This document shows, piece after piece, positions 51,032 through 58,507 of a stretch of DNA of 64,000 nt. This stretch comes from Cellulomonas sp. Y8. GTDB taxonomy: Bacteria; Actinomycetota; Actinomycetes; Actinomycetales; Cellulomonadaceae. Position numbers and translations under genes: made by a program. How positions within the stretch are numbered: position 1 is the first letter of the stretch; every line of letters starts with the position of its first letter. The stretch covers positions 4,278,001 to 4,342,000 of the forward strand of contig NZ_CP041203.1 of the NCBI RefSeq assembly GCF_008033115.1, written 5' to 3'. The notes beneath the pieces are model-generated. The model saw only the letters and a program-made list of their open reading frames with translations, was not told the origin of the DNA and did not search any database.

Positions 51032-53206
51032 TCACGTCCCGGTCAGCACCACCAGCCGCTGCGTGGCCCTCGTCATGGCGACGTACCGGTCGACCGCCCC
51101 GGTGACGCCGCCTCCCCAGCGCTCCGGGTCGACCAGTACGACGAGGTCGAACTCCAGCCCCTTCGCGCCCGCGGGCGACAGCGACCGGACCCGGGGCGCC
51201 CCGGCGACCTCCCGGTCGGCGCCGATCACGCACGCGACGCCCTCCGGGTGCTCGTCGAGCCACGTCCCGAGGAGCTCGTCCAGCTCGCCGACGGTCCCGT
51301 GCGCCACGGGCACCCCGGTGCTGCGGACCGAGGTCGGCACGTTCGCGTCGGGGAGCGCGGCCCGGATCACCGGCTCGGCCGCCGCCATCACCTCGGCCGG
51401 CGTGCGGTAGTTGATCGACAGCGACGCCACCACCGGGTCGCCCAGCCCGACGCGGCGCAGCCGCTCCGCCCAGGGCTCCGTGAACCCGTGCCGGGCCTGA
51501 GCCCGGTCGCCGACGACGGTCAGGCTCCGCGACGGCGACCGGCGCAGGAGCATCTGCCACTCCGCGTCGGACAGCTCCTGGGCCTCGTCGACGACCACGT
51601 GCGCGAACGGGCCGGCCAGCCGGTCGGTGTCGGTGCGGGCGTCCTCGGGGTCGCCGAGCAGCGCGTGCTCGAGGTCCGCGCCGCGGAGCATGTCGAGCAT
51701 GCCCTCCTGCTCGCCGTCGCGGTCGGCGGCGATCAGGTCGTCGGCGACGCGCGCCCGGTACTCGCGCTCGGCCGCCGCCTCGGCCTGCCGGCGGTTCCGG
51801 CGCCGGGACGCCCCGGGGTCCCCGAGCCGGTGCCGGGCGGCGTCGAGCAGCGGCAGGTCGGCGTCGGTCCACGCCCGCGGGTCGCGGCGCTGCAGCAGGT
51901 CGACCTGCTCGGGTGCCAGTCCCGGCGCGCACAGCCGGAGGTACGCGGGGACGGACCAGAGGTCGGCCACCAGGTCCGCCGCGTCCAGGAGCGGCCACGC
52001 GCGGTTCAGCGCGGCGACCAGGTCCGCGTGCCGGCGCAGGGCGCGGCGGAGCAGGTCGTCGGGGATCTCGTCGTCCTGCTCGCGGGCCTGCTCCGCGAGC
52101 AGGTCCACCAGGGCCTCCTCGATCACGTCGCGGGCCTCGTTGTGCGGGGTGCCCGGGTCGGGCGCGCCGAACGCCTCGGCCCAGTCCTCGGGGCCGAGCC
52201 ACAGGTCGGCCCACGGCGTCTCGACCAGCAGGCCGTCGGCGGGGGGCCGCTCGGAGAACCGCACGGCGGGCTCGATCGCGCGGACCAGGTCGAGGGTGCC
52301 CTTGAGGCGCGCGACCTCGGGGTCGGGCTCGGGCACCGCGGTGGCGCCCTCTGCCACGAGGTCGCGCAGCACGCAGGTCCGCGCGCCGTCCTCGCCGAGA
52401 TTCGGCAGCACGTCGGCGACGTAGTCCAGGTAGGGCCGGCTCGGGCCGACGACCAGGACCCCGCCGCGGCGGTGGTCGACCAGCGGGTCGGCGTAGAGCA
52501 GGTACGCGGCGCGGTGCAGGGCGACGACGGTCTTGCCGGTGCCGGGTCCGCCGTCGACGACGAGGGTCCCGCGCGAGCCCGCCCGCACGATCGCGTCCTG
52601 GTCCGCCTGGATGGTCCCGAGCACGTCGCGCATCCGGGCGGTGCGGCTGGCGCCCAGGCCGGCGATGAAGGCGGACTCGTCGTCGAGCGCGGCGCCGGCG
52701 GCGTGCCTTGCGGCGCCGTACCCGGCGAGCACCTCGTCCCAGTAGTCGGTGACCCGGCCGCCGGTCCACCGGTACCGGCGCCGCGCCGCAACGCCCATCG
52801 GCCGGGCCCGGGTCGCGGCGAAGTACGGCTCGGCGGCGGGGGACCGCCAGTCGACGAGCAGCCGGCGCCCGTCGGCGTCGGTGAGCCCGAGGCGGCCGAC
52901 GTACACGGGCTCGCCGCCGTCGTGCGGGGTGAGGCGGCCCAGGCACAGGTCCAGCCCGAACCGCCGCAGCGCGCGCAGGCGGCGCGTGAGCCGACGGACC
53001 TCGGCGTCGCGGTCGAGGGTCTGCTGGCCCCGGCCCGCGGGCTGCCGGCGCACGGCGTCGAGCCGTTGCGCGAGATCGGCTGTCGTCGCGTCGAGGGCGG
53101 CGGCGATCTCGGCGAACTGGCGCTCGTCGTCCGCGATCAGGGCGGGGTCGGCCTTGACGGCGAGGCGGTCGGGCAGGTGGAAGGCGGGGGTCGCGGTGGC
53201 GGTCAC
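51032..53206 (-). CDS. HelD/HelR-like RNA polymerase-associated helicase
   Basis: 724-residue superfamily 1 helicase-like ATPase of the HelD type, whose members remove stalled RNA polymerase; HelR of Streptomyces and Mycobacterium abscessus displaces rifamycins. GTG 53206 follows GGAGGAG by four bases. The N-terminal ~85 residues form the charged helical arm (ALDATTADLAQRLDAVRRQ...DRDAEVRRLTRRLRALRRFG). Walker A GGPGTGKT is at 219-226, Walker B VVVDEAQELSDAEWQ, SLSINYRTPAEVM and C-terminal RYVAMTRATQRLVVLTGT complete the ATPase. A 19-bp RAE-like palindrome lies upstream, favouring HelR over generic HelD or UvrD. The specific drug function is inference. Confidence 0.85.
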   Translation of the reverse strand: MTATATPAFHLPDRLAVKADPALIADDERQFAEIAAALDATTADLAQRLDAVRRQPAGRGQQTLDRDAEVRRLTRRLRALRRFGLDLCLGRLTPHDGGEPVYVGRLGLTDADGRRLLVDWRSPAAEPYFAATRARPMGVAARRRYRWTGGRVTDYWDEVLAGYGAARHAAGAALDDESAFIAGLGASRTARMRDVLGTIQADQDAIVRAGSRGTLVVDGGPGTGKTVVALHRAAYLLYADPLVDHRRGGVLVVGPSRPYLDYVADVLPNLGEDGARTCVLRDLVAEGATAVPEPDPEVARLKGTLDLVRAIEPAVRFSERPPADGLLVETPWADLWLGPEDWAEAFGAPDPGTPHNEARDVIEEALVDLLAEQAREQDDEIPDDLLRRALRRHADLVAALNRAWPLLDAADLVADLWSVPAYLRLCAPGLAPEQVDLLQRRDPRAWTDADLPLLDAARHRLGDPGASRRRNRRQAEAAAEREYRARVADDLIAADRDGEQEGMLDMLRGADLEHALLGDPEDARTDTDRLAGPFAHVVVDEAQELSDAEWQMLLRRSPSRSLTVVGDRAQARHGFTEPWAERLRRVGLGDPVVASLSINYRTPAEVMAAAEPVIRAALPDANVPTSVRSTGVPVAHGTVGELDELLGTWLDEHPEGVACVIGADREVAGAPRVRSLSPAGAKGLEFDLVVLVDPERWGGGVTGAVDRYVAMTRATQRLVVLTGT

Positions 53207-53262
53207 GGGGCTCCTCCGGGGCGCGCTGGGGGCGGTGCGCCGAGGATTCTGGGCCCGGGAGG

Positions 53263-53281
53263 GGGCCTTGCGGCAAGACCC
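53263..53281 (-). promoter_or_regulatory. Rifamycin-associated element (RAE)-like palindrome upstream of helR
   Basis: Plus-strand GGGCCTTGCGGCAAGACCC agrees at 17 of 19 positions with the RAE consensus as I remember it (GGGGCTTGCGGCAAGGCCC), keeping the full core CTTGCGGCAAG. Its edge is 57 bases from the helicase start. A minus-strand TATAGC -10 box at 53289-53294 lies directly upstream, so the element would sit at or just after the transcription start. RAEs mark rifamycin-inducible resistance genes in actinobacteria. Confidence 0.75.
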
Positions 53282-53288
53282 CTGCCGC

Positions 53289-53294
53289 GCTATA
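53289..53294 (-). promoter_or_regulatory. -10 box of the helR promoter
   Basis: TATAGC on the minus strand (part of GTATAG), placing the start of transcription near 53281, at the edge of the RAE-like element. Confidence 0.4.
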
Positions 53295-53393
53295 CGTTGA
53301 GAGTGGCGGAGGCGGCTCCCGCGACCATGGCTTAAGGTTCCCTGGGTCTCGCCTGTGTATGCACCAGGCACCTCGCCCCCGGAAGGTCTCCCC

Positions 53394-54095
53394 GTGCGCT
53401 TGCCGTCCCTCGCCGTGCCCGCTGCCGCCCTCGTCCTCGCGCTCGGCCTCGCCGGCTGCTCCGCGGACCAGCCGAAGGAGAAGGACCGCGAGCCCGCCGC
53501 CGGCGCCTCGGCCGCCGCGAGGGAGGCCGAGATGGGACCGCTCGAGGTCGACTACGAGGTCGAGGCGGTCGACTTCGGCGCCGCCGGTGCCGTCACCGCA
53601 CCGGGCACGGCGTTCGCCCTCGGCCAGCCGGCGTGGCTGAACCAGACCGAGACCTACGGCGAGGACGAGGTCAGCGGCGGGGTCGGCGTGGCCGTGCTGC
53701 AGGTCAGCGAGCTCGACGCCGCGCTGTTCGACCAGTTCAGCAACGCCGAGGAGTTCGAGGGGTACACCCCGTACGCCGTGATCACGCAGCACCAGTGGCT
53801 GTACGACACCCCGGAGGGCTACGACCCCGCGACGGTCGACCTGTTCCCGCTCGACGCGACCGGCGCCGACACCGAGTACCTCACCAGCGGGTTCTCGCTG
53901 AACTCGCCCGGCGACTCGTGCGGCCTGCTGCTCCCGGAGTACGACGAGGAGAACCGCGTCCTGGTGTCGTGCTTCGTCGCGCTGGCCAAGGACGGCGCCG
54001 TCGTCACCTCGGCCGAGTACAACGGCGAGTCGTACCAGTCGTTCATCGCGTCGTCGGACAACCCGTACTTCCCGTCGCCCGTCACCTGGAAGTGA
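53394..54095 (+). CDS. Secreted lipoprotein of unknown function
   Basis: 233 residues from GTG 53394 behind GGAAGG. Signal with lipobox GLAGC (Cys at about 22), a charged Lys/Glu linker, then one extracellular domain containing GTAFALGQPAWLNQTETYGEDEVSGGVGVAVLQV (a DUF4352-like beta start) and later single Cys in DSCGLLLPEYD and LVSCFVALAK that may pair. Divergent from helR with a shared ~190-base promoter region; any link to it is not evident. Confidence 0.8.
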   Translation: MRLPSLAVPAAALVLALGLAGCSADQPKEKDREPAAGASAAAREAEMGPLEVDYEVEAVDFGAAGAVTAPGTAFALGQPAWLNQTETYGEDEVSGGVGVAVLQVSELDAALFDQFSNAEEFEGYTPYAVITQHQWLYDTPEGYDPATVDLFPLDATGADTEYLTSGFSLNSPGDSCGLLLPEYDEENRVLVSCFVALAKDGAVVTSAEYNGESYQSFIASSDNPYFPSPVTWK

Positions 54096-54130
54096 CCGGC
54101 GAGGCGCGGCGGGGGACCGGCACCCGGCCG

Positions 54131-54136
54131 TAGCGT
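54131..54136 (+). promoter_or_regulatory. -10 box for leaderless P-loop kinase transcript
   Basis: TAGCGT, six bases, then GTG 54143; same box as the DUF222-HNH gene. Confidence 0.45.
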
Positions 54137-54142
54137 GAGGCC

Positions 54143-54709
54143 GTGACCTCCGCACCGGGACCCGGGAACCCGCCCGCCGCGCCGCCCGCCCCGGCCGCGC
54201 TCCTGCTGACCGGCACCGTCGGCGCGGGGAAGAGCACGACCGCCCACCACGTCGGCGAGCTGCTCGCGGAACGCGGCGTGCCGCACGCCGTGGTCGACCT
54301 GGACGAGCTGCGGCGCTCCTGGCCCGCCCCGCCCGGCGACCCGTTCCAGCAGGACCTGGAGCTGGAGAACCTGCGAGCGGTGGCAGCCGTCTACCGGCGG
54401 CGGGGCGCGTCGCGTCTCGTGCTGGCCGGGGTCCTCGAGGACCGGGCGTCCCGCGCGGCGTACGAGGACGCCGTCGGGGTGCCGCTGACGGTGTGCCGGC
54501 TGCGGCTGCCGGTCGAGGCCGTCCGGGACCGGCTCGACGCGCGGCACGCCGGGTACCCGTCGGTGCTCGCGTGGCACCGGCACCGCGCGGGCGAGCTGCA
54601 CGCGATCCTGGAGGACGCGCGCGTCGAGGACGCCGTGGTCGACGTCGACGGCCTCGCGCCGGGCGAGGTCGCCGCGGCGGTGCTCCGGGCGGTGGGCTGG
54701 GACGCGTAG
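54143..54709 (+). CDS. P-loop kinase-like ATPase
   Basis: 188-residue AAA/NMP-kinase-like protein. Pro/Ala-rich start, then LLLTGTVGAGKSTTAHHVGELL (Walker A at about 28-35), VVDLDELRRSWP, a central RLVLAGVLEDRASRAAYEDA strand and the lid-like RLPVEAVRDRLDARHAG. It resembles adenylyl-sulfate kinase or chloramphenicol phosphotransferase-type enzymes, but the substrate cannot be read from sequence. Confidence 0.8.
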   Translation: MTSAPGPGNPPAAPPAPAALLLTGTVGAGKSTTAHHVGELLAERGVPHAVVDLDELRRSWPAPPGDPFQQDLELENLRAVAAVYRRRGASRLVLAGVLEDRASRAAYEDAVGVPLTVCRLRLPVEAVRDRLDARHAGYPSVLAWHRHRAGELHAILEDARVEDAVVDVDGLAPGEVAAAVLRAVGWDA

Positions 54710-54804
54710 CCGCTCCGAGCCGTCGGGGGTCCTCGCCGTGCCGCCGCGCGCGCCGCGTGGTCGACTGGCGCGGACCGCACGTCGCCGAACGGGAGGACCG
54801 CACC

Positions 54805-55023
54805 ATGGCCGAGCCGATCCACGTCGGGGACCGGGTGTCCTGGAACACCTCGCAGGGCCGCACGCACGGCACCGTCGTCGAGCGGCGCACCGCGGACTTC
54901 CAGCACGACGGCCAGAAGTTCACGGCGTCCGACGACGAGCCCGCCTACCTGGTCGAGTCCGAGAAGACCGGCGCCCGCGCGGCGCACAAGGGGTCGGCGC
55001 TGCGCCGGCTCGCCTCGGACTGA
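54805..55023 (+). CDS. DUF2945 family protein
   Basis: 72-residue small beta-barrel protein (hypervirulence-associated Tudor-like fold). HVGDRVSWNTSQGRTHGTVVERRTADFQHDGQKFTASDDEPAYLVESEKTGARAAHKGSALRR matches DUF2945 over its whole length. ATG 54805 lies a few bases after GGGAGGACC. Function unknown; often a stress-associated small protein. Confidence 0.9.
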   Translation: MAEPIHVGDRVSWNTSQGRTHGTVVERRTADFQHDGQKFTASDDEPAYLVESEKTGARAAHKGSALRRLASD

Positions 55024-55031
55024 CCCCCGGG

Positions 55032-55271
55032 TCAGCGCGACGCGAGCACCTGCGCGAGCCCGACCCCGGACTTCCCCGCGTACTCGACCCACACGGTGTA
55101 CGCGCGGCCGGCGGCCTGGTCGCCGACCCACCGCTGCACCGCCGGCAGGTCCGGCGCGGCGAAGATCCGGAACTCCTCCGTCGCCCCGTAGGCGCCGACG
55201 AAGTCGACCCGGTACGTCGGCCGGTCGTCGACCTCGACCGCGTACCGCGGGTCGGTGTGCTCCGTGCGCAT
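55032..55271 (-). CDS. Small uncharacterised protein
   Basis: 79 residues from ATG 55271, behind AGGAGG, a better start than the upstream ATG of the longer frame. The sequence (YAVEVDDRPTYRVDFVGAYGATEEFRIFAAPDLPAVQRWVGDQAAGRAYTVWVEY) suggests a single alpha/beta domain; no family is recognised. Convergent with the DUF2945 gene, eight bases between stops. Confidence 0.7.
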   Translation of the reverse strand: MRTEHTDPRYAVEVDDRPTYRVDFVGAYGATEEFRIFAAPDLPAVQRWVGDQAAGRAYTVWVEYAGKSGVGLAQVLASR

Positions 55272-55611
55272 CGCGTCCTCCTCGCGTCGTGGGCCGGCGA
55301 CCCCGCGGGGTGGGGCCATCGGCCGCGGCGGCGCCGTTGCCGCCGCTCCCGATGCTGCTCCTCGGCGGAGTCGCGTGGGCGGGCCGTTGGTCGCTGCGTG
55401 GTGTGCGGTGCGTCACACCGCGGCGGCGGGGCCTCGGTGTGCGCACGGGACCCGAGGCCGGGTCCGCGCGTCGCACCTGCGCGCCGGACCCGCACAGGAT
55501 CGGCACAGGAACGGGCGGCGTCCGGCGCGGTCCGGCACCTACCGTCGGCAGGGATGCCCCGGTCCGGGCGTCAGCGCCCCGACACGGGCGCGGAGCGCGG
55601 GGGAGGACACG
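55272..55611. other. Divergent intergenic region
   Basis: 340 bases without a convincing gene. Toward the small lipoprotein a TACCGT box at 55540-55545 would give a ~60-base leader. GGAGGACAC precedes its start. Nothing else stands out; long open frames here are composition artefacts. Confidence 0.5.
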
Positions 55612-55953
55612 ATGCGGGCAGGCCGGGGTCGAGCGGTGGTCGGGGTCGTCGTCGGGATCGGCCTGCTGGCCGTCGCCGGCTGCGCTGCGGGCGCGGACGT
55701 CGAGATCGAGAACCGCGCCGACGCGGACGTCTCGGTCCGGATCGGCGACGACGAGCAGACCGAGGTGTCGGACGACGGCGGCGCGCTGCTGCTCGACGTC
55801 ACGGAGTGCTACGACGCGCCGGTGGTCGTCGCGTACGCCGACGGGCGGGTCGTGGAGCTCGACGACGCGCTGTGCCCGGGCGACCTGCTGCGGGTGACCG
55901 AGGACGACGTCGACCTGGTGCGCGCGGCGGACCGCGCCGATGCCGACGCGTAG
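55612..55953 (+). CDS. Small lipoprotein
   Basis: 113 residues, ATG 55612 with GGGAGGACAC upstream. Signal VVGVVVGIGLLAVAGC gives a lipobox Cys at about residue 24; the mature part is acidic (DADVSVRIGDDEQTEVSDDGG) with two Cys (TECYDAP and ALCPGD) that could pair. A short beta domain exposed on the outer membrane face is likely; family not recognised. Confidence 0.75.
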   Translation: MRAGRGRAVVGVVVGIGLLAVAGCAAGADVEIENRADADVSVRIGDDEQTEVSDDGGALLLDVTECYDAPVVVAYADGRVVELDDALCPGDLLRVTEDDVDLVRAADRADADA

Positions 55954-56007
55954 CGTGCGACGGGTACCGGTGCGCCCCGCGCCGCCCCGGCGCCGAGGGA
56001 GGGGACC

Positions 56008-56643
56008 GTGCTGCTGACCGGCTACACGCGCCCGGACGTCCGCGCGCCGGAACCGCTCGACGCGGACGGCCGCCCGGTGCGGTACGGCGAGCGCTGGCCG
56101 GACGGCCCGCCGGCGGAGGCCTACGGCCGCGTCAGCCACCCGGAGCGGTTCGCTCCGCTGCACGCGGTCGCCGACGCGCTGGTCCGGCACCTGGTGGCGC
56201 GGTACGACGTGGACGCCACGGACGACCCGGCGTGCGCCGGCGACGTGCGGGTCGGGCTGCCGGAGGTGGCGCGCGCGGTCCGGCTCGCCCCGCGGCGGCC
56301 GGCCGCCGCGGCGCTCACCGTCGTGTGGACGGCGTTCCCGGGCGTCGTGCTGCACGCAGGTCTGCTGCAGGACTTCCCGTTCCCGGTGTGCGGCTGCGAC
56401 GCGTGCGACGAGCCGTGGCCGCGGGTCGCGGGCGACCTCGAGTGGCACGTCGGCGTCGTGGTCGGCGGCGGGTACCGGGAGTGGGCGACGGCCCGCTCGA
56501 CGGGCTGCACGCTGCGGGGGGACGACCGGGGCGGCGGCGGCACCACGCCCGCGCTGGACCGCGCGGAGCGCCGGCGCGCGCGGGAGGCGCGCGACCGGCT
56601 CGCCGCGGTGCCGGACGGCTGGGCGGCCTGGCCGCGGCGCTGA
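56008..56643 (+). CDS. Uncharacterised protein (DUF6226-like)
   Basis: 211 residues from GTG 56008 behind GAGGGAGGGG. Soluble; a mid-protein strand TVVWTAFPGVVLHAGLLQDFPFPVCGCDACDEPW contains a Cys cluster (C-x-C-x2-C) suggestive of metal binding, followed by LEWHVGVVVGGGYREW. I associate this pattern with the actinobacterial DUF6226 family, with modest confidence; function unknown. Confidence 0.7.
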   Translation: MLLTGYTRPDVRAPEPLDADGRPVRYGERWPDGPPAEAYGRVSHPERFAPLHAVADALVRHLVARYDVDATDDPACAGDVRVGLPEVARAVRLAPRRPAAAALTVVWTAFPGVVLHAGLLQDFPFPVCGCDACDEPWPRVAGDLEWHVGVVVGGGYREWATARSTGCTLRGDDRGGGGTTPALDRAERRRAREARDRLAAVPDGWAAWPRR

Positions 56644-56662
56644 CCGGCGCGGCGGGCGGCGC

Positions 56663-57343
56663 TCAGGCCGGCGCGCGATGCACCAGCGTGTACCGCCAGA
56701 ACAGCCTCCGGCGCACCCGGGCCCCGGGCAGCAGCCGCGCCGCCGCCGCGCGCACGTCGGCGAGCGTGGCCTCGGGCTCCCGGGTCGGCGCGGCCATCGC
56801 CACCCGCGAGGCCGCGGCGCGACGGCCGAGCAGCAGGCCCACCACGAGGTTCGCCGGGACCGCGAGCAGCGACACCGCCCGGTCCCGGCGCGTGGCCTCG
56901 CGGTAGCAGCCGACCACGACCAGCACCCCGCCCGGCCGGAGCAGCGCGCGCCAGCGGGTCAGGGCCTCGGCCATCGGCAGGTGGTGCAGCACCGCGACGG
57001 CGGTGACGGCGTCGTAGCCCCGGTGGCCGGCGCCCGGCGGCGGGGGGTCGAGGATCAGGGGGTCGAGGCGCAGCGCGTCCGCGACGGCGAACGTGGCGCC
57101 GGGGTGTCCCGCCGACAGCGCCCGCGCCGTGGCCACCGTCGGCCCGTCGGCGTCGACCCCGTGCGCCGCAGCCCCGCGTGCGGCCAGCGACCGCACCAGC
57201 CCGCCGGTGCCGCAGCCGACGTCGAGGACCCGCGCGGGACCGCGGGGCACCTGGCGCAGCACCCAGCGGCGGTAGGCGTCGTTGTGGCTCCACGGGTGCG
57301 CGGCGTTCACGCGGTCCAGCCAGCGGAGCAGCGACGACGGCAC
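56663..57343 (-). CDS. Class I SAM-dependent methyltransferase
   Basis: 226 residues from GTG 57343. Motif I RVLDVGCGTGGLVRSLAARG, acidic loop HGVDADGPTV, YDAVTAVAVLHHLPMAEALTRW (post-I region) and LLRPGGVLVVVGCYRE are standard for the Methyltransf_11/25 type. The C-terminal helix FWRYTLVHRAPA resembles small-molecule methyltransferases. CAGGGT six bases before the start may be a leaderless -10. Substrate unknown. Confidence 0.88.
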   Translation of the reverse strand: MPSSLLRWLDRVNAAHPWSHNDAYRRWVLRQVPRGPARVLDVGCGTGGLVRSLAARGAAAHGVDADGPTVATARALSAGHPGATFAVADALRLDPLILDPPPPGAGHRGYDAVTAVAVLHHLPMAEALTRWRALLRPGGVLVVVGCYREATRRDRAVSLLAVPANLVVGLLLGRRAAASRVAMAAPTREPEATLADVRAAAARLLPGARVRRRLFWRYTLVHRAPA

Positions 57344-57407
57344 CCGCCCACCCTGGCACGGACCGGCCCGCCGGCGGGCGCGAACCGCCTGGGCCGAACC
57401 GTACGTG

Positions 57408-57788
57408 TCAGCGGCGCAGCCGCCGCAGCTGCGCGGCCACGTACGCCCGCGCCCGGCGCTGCCCGCCCCGCTCCGAGATCGCCGCCGCGAGGGCGTCGAG
57501 CGAGCGCGCCACCGCTGCGGCGTCCGGGTCCCACCCGCGCCGCCCGCACTCCTCGAGCCACTCGACGACCCCGCGGTGCCCGCGCTCGGCGTTGCACCGG
57601 CGGCAGGCCGGCACCTCGTTCTCGAGCCACGACGGCCCGCCCTTGGCCCGGGGGACGAGGTGCTCGCGGGTCGGCGGCACGAGCGGGCCGAACGCGCGCC
57701 CGCACCAGACGCACCGGGCACCGTCGCGCTCGACCGCGAGGCGCAGCCGCTCGGCGCGCGGGGCGCGACGCGGGCCGGCGGTGGTCAT
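57408..57788 (-). CDS. HNH endonuclease
   Basis: 126-residue HNH protein: C-x2-C in CVWCGRAFGPL, catalytic His in PPTREHLVPRAKGG, Asn in LENEVPACRRCNAERGHRG with the second C-x2-C. Basic flanks (RLRLAVERDGAR; RRARAYVAAQLRRLRR) suit DNA binding. Starts leaderless from ATG 57788. No restriction or toxin partner is adjacent. Confidence 0.88.
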   Translation of the reverse strand: MTTAGPRRAPRAERLRLAVERDGARCVWCGRAFGPLVPPTREHLVPRAKGGPSWLENEVPACRRCNAERGHRGVVEWLEECGRRGWDPDAAAVARSLDALAAAISERGGQRRARAYVAAQLRRLRR

Positions 57789-57795
57789 GCGCCCG

Positions 57796-57801
57796 ACGGT
57801 A
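57796..57801 (-). promoter_or_regulatory. -10 box for leaderless HNH transcript
   Basis: TACCGT on the minus strand, seven bases, then ATG 57788; identical to the OsmC arrangement. Confidence 0.45.
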
Positions 57802-57855
57802 CGTCCGGCGCGGCGCCGGGGCGCGGCCGACCGCAGACGCGGGCGGGTCCCGAGG

Positions 57856-58425
57856 TCAGGTGCGGTCGGAGAGGCCGTGCACGATCGCGTGCACGGTCGC
57901 GGCCACGAGCGCCCGGTCGGTGGGCGCCGCGTCGAAGCTGCGGTGGATCGGCCAGCCCTCCACGAGCACGTCGAGCGCGCGGCACACGTGCTCCGGGAAG
58001 TGCCGGGACAGGCTCTCGCGGCTCCGCAGCACCCAGTCCCGCGCGAGCGCCCGGACCTCCGGGTCGTGGTTGGCGTACGCGTACATCTCGAAGATCAGCG
58101 TCATCTCCCGCTGGGACGCGTACGCCGGCCCGCAGATCAGCTCGACGACCGCGGCCTCCGCCTCCTCGCCGTCCCGCGCGTCGACGAGCGTCCGGCCGTA
58201 GAACGCCGACATCGCGTCGACGAGCCGGGCGAAGGCCGCACCCAGGATGTCGTCGAGCCCGGAGAAGTAGTAGGTGAGCGACCCGAGCGGGACGCCCGCG
58301 CGCGCCGCGATGCGCCGGTGGGTGGTGCCGTGCACGCCCGCCTCGGCGACGACGTCCAGCGCGGCGTCGAGGATGCGCTCCCGACGCCCCGGGTCGTTGG
58401 GGACCTCCCGCCGCGTGCCGCTCAC
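57856..58425 (-). CDS. TetR family transcriptional regulator
   Basis: 189 residues from GTG 58425. N-terminal TetR HTH: RRERILDAALDVVAEAGVHGTTHRRIAARAGVPLGSLTYYFSGLDDIL; the rest is a helical ligand domain with a TetR_C-type IFEMYAYANHDPEVRALARDWV. It is divergent from an MFS gene across 82 bases that contain a palindromic operator, so it most likely represses that transporter and itself. Confidence 0.92.
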   Translation of the reverse strand: MSGTRREVPNDPGRRERILDAALDVVAEAGVHGTTHRRIAARAGVPLGSLTYYFSGLDDILGAAFARLVDAMSAFYGRTLVDARDGEEAEAAVVELICGPAYASQREMTLIFEMYAYANHDPEVRALARDWVLRSRESLSRHFPEHVCRALDVLVEGWPIHRSFDAAPTDRALVAATVHAIVHGLSDRT

Positions 58426-58462
58426 CCGCCCATCTTCCCCGACGGACGCGGACCACGAAGTG

Positions 58463-58476
58463 TGTACGCTTGTACA
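58463..58476. promoter_or_regulatory. Operator for the TetR/MFS pair
   Basis: Perfect inverted repeat TGTAC-GCTT-GTACA midway between the divergent tetR and MFS starts, within the likely overlapping promoters (TACAGT sits at its right edge). Confidence 0.65.
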
Positions 58477-58507
58477 GTCTTGCTCAGCCGCCCGAGGAGC
58501 CCCACCC

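Noticed and set aside
50847..54923. Minus-strand open frame of about 1350 codons over the helR region
   Set aside because: Arg/Pro/Ala-rich composition without domains; it is an alternate frame of helR and its neighbours.
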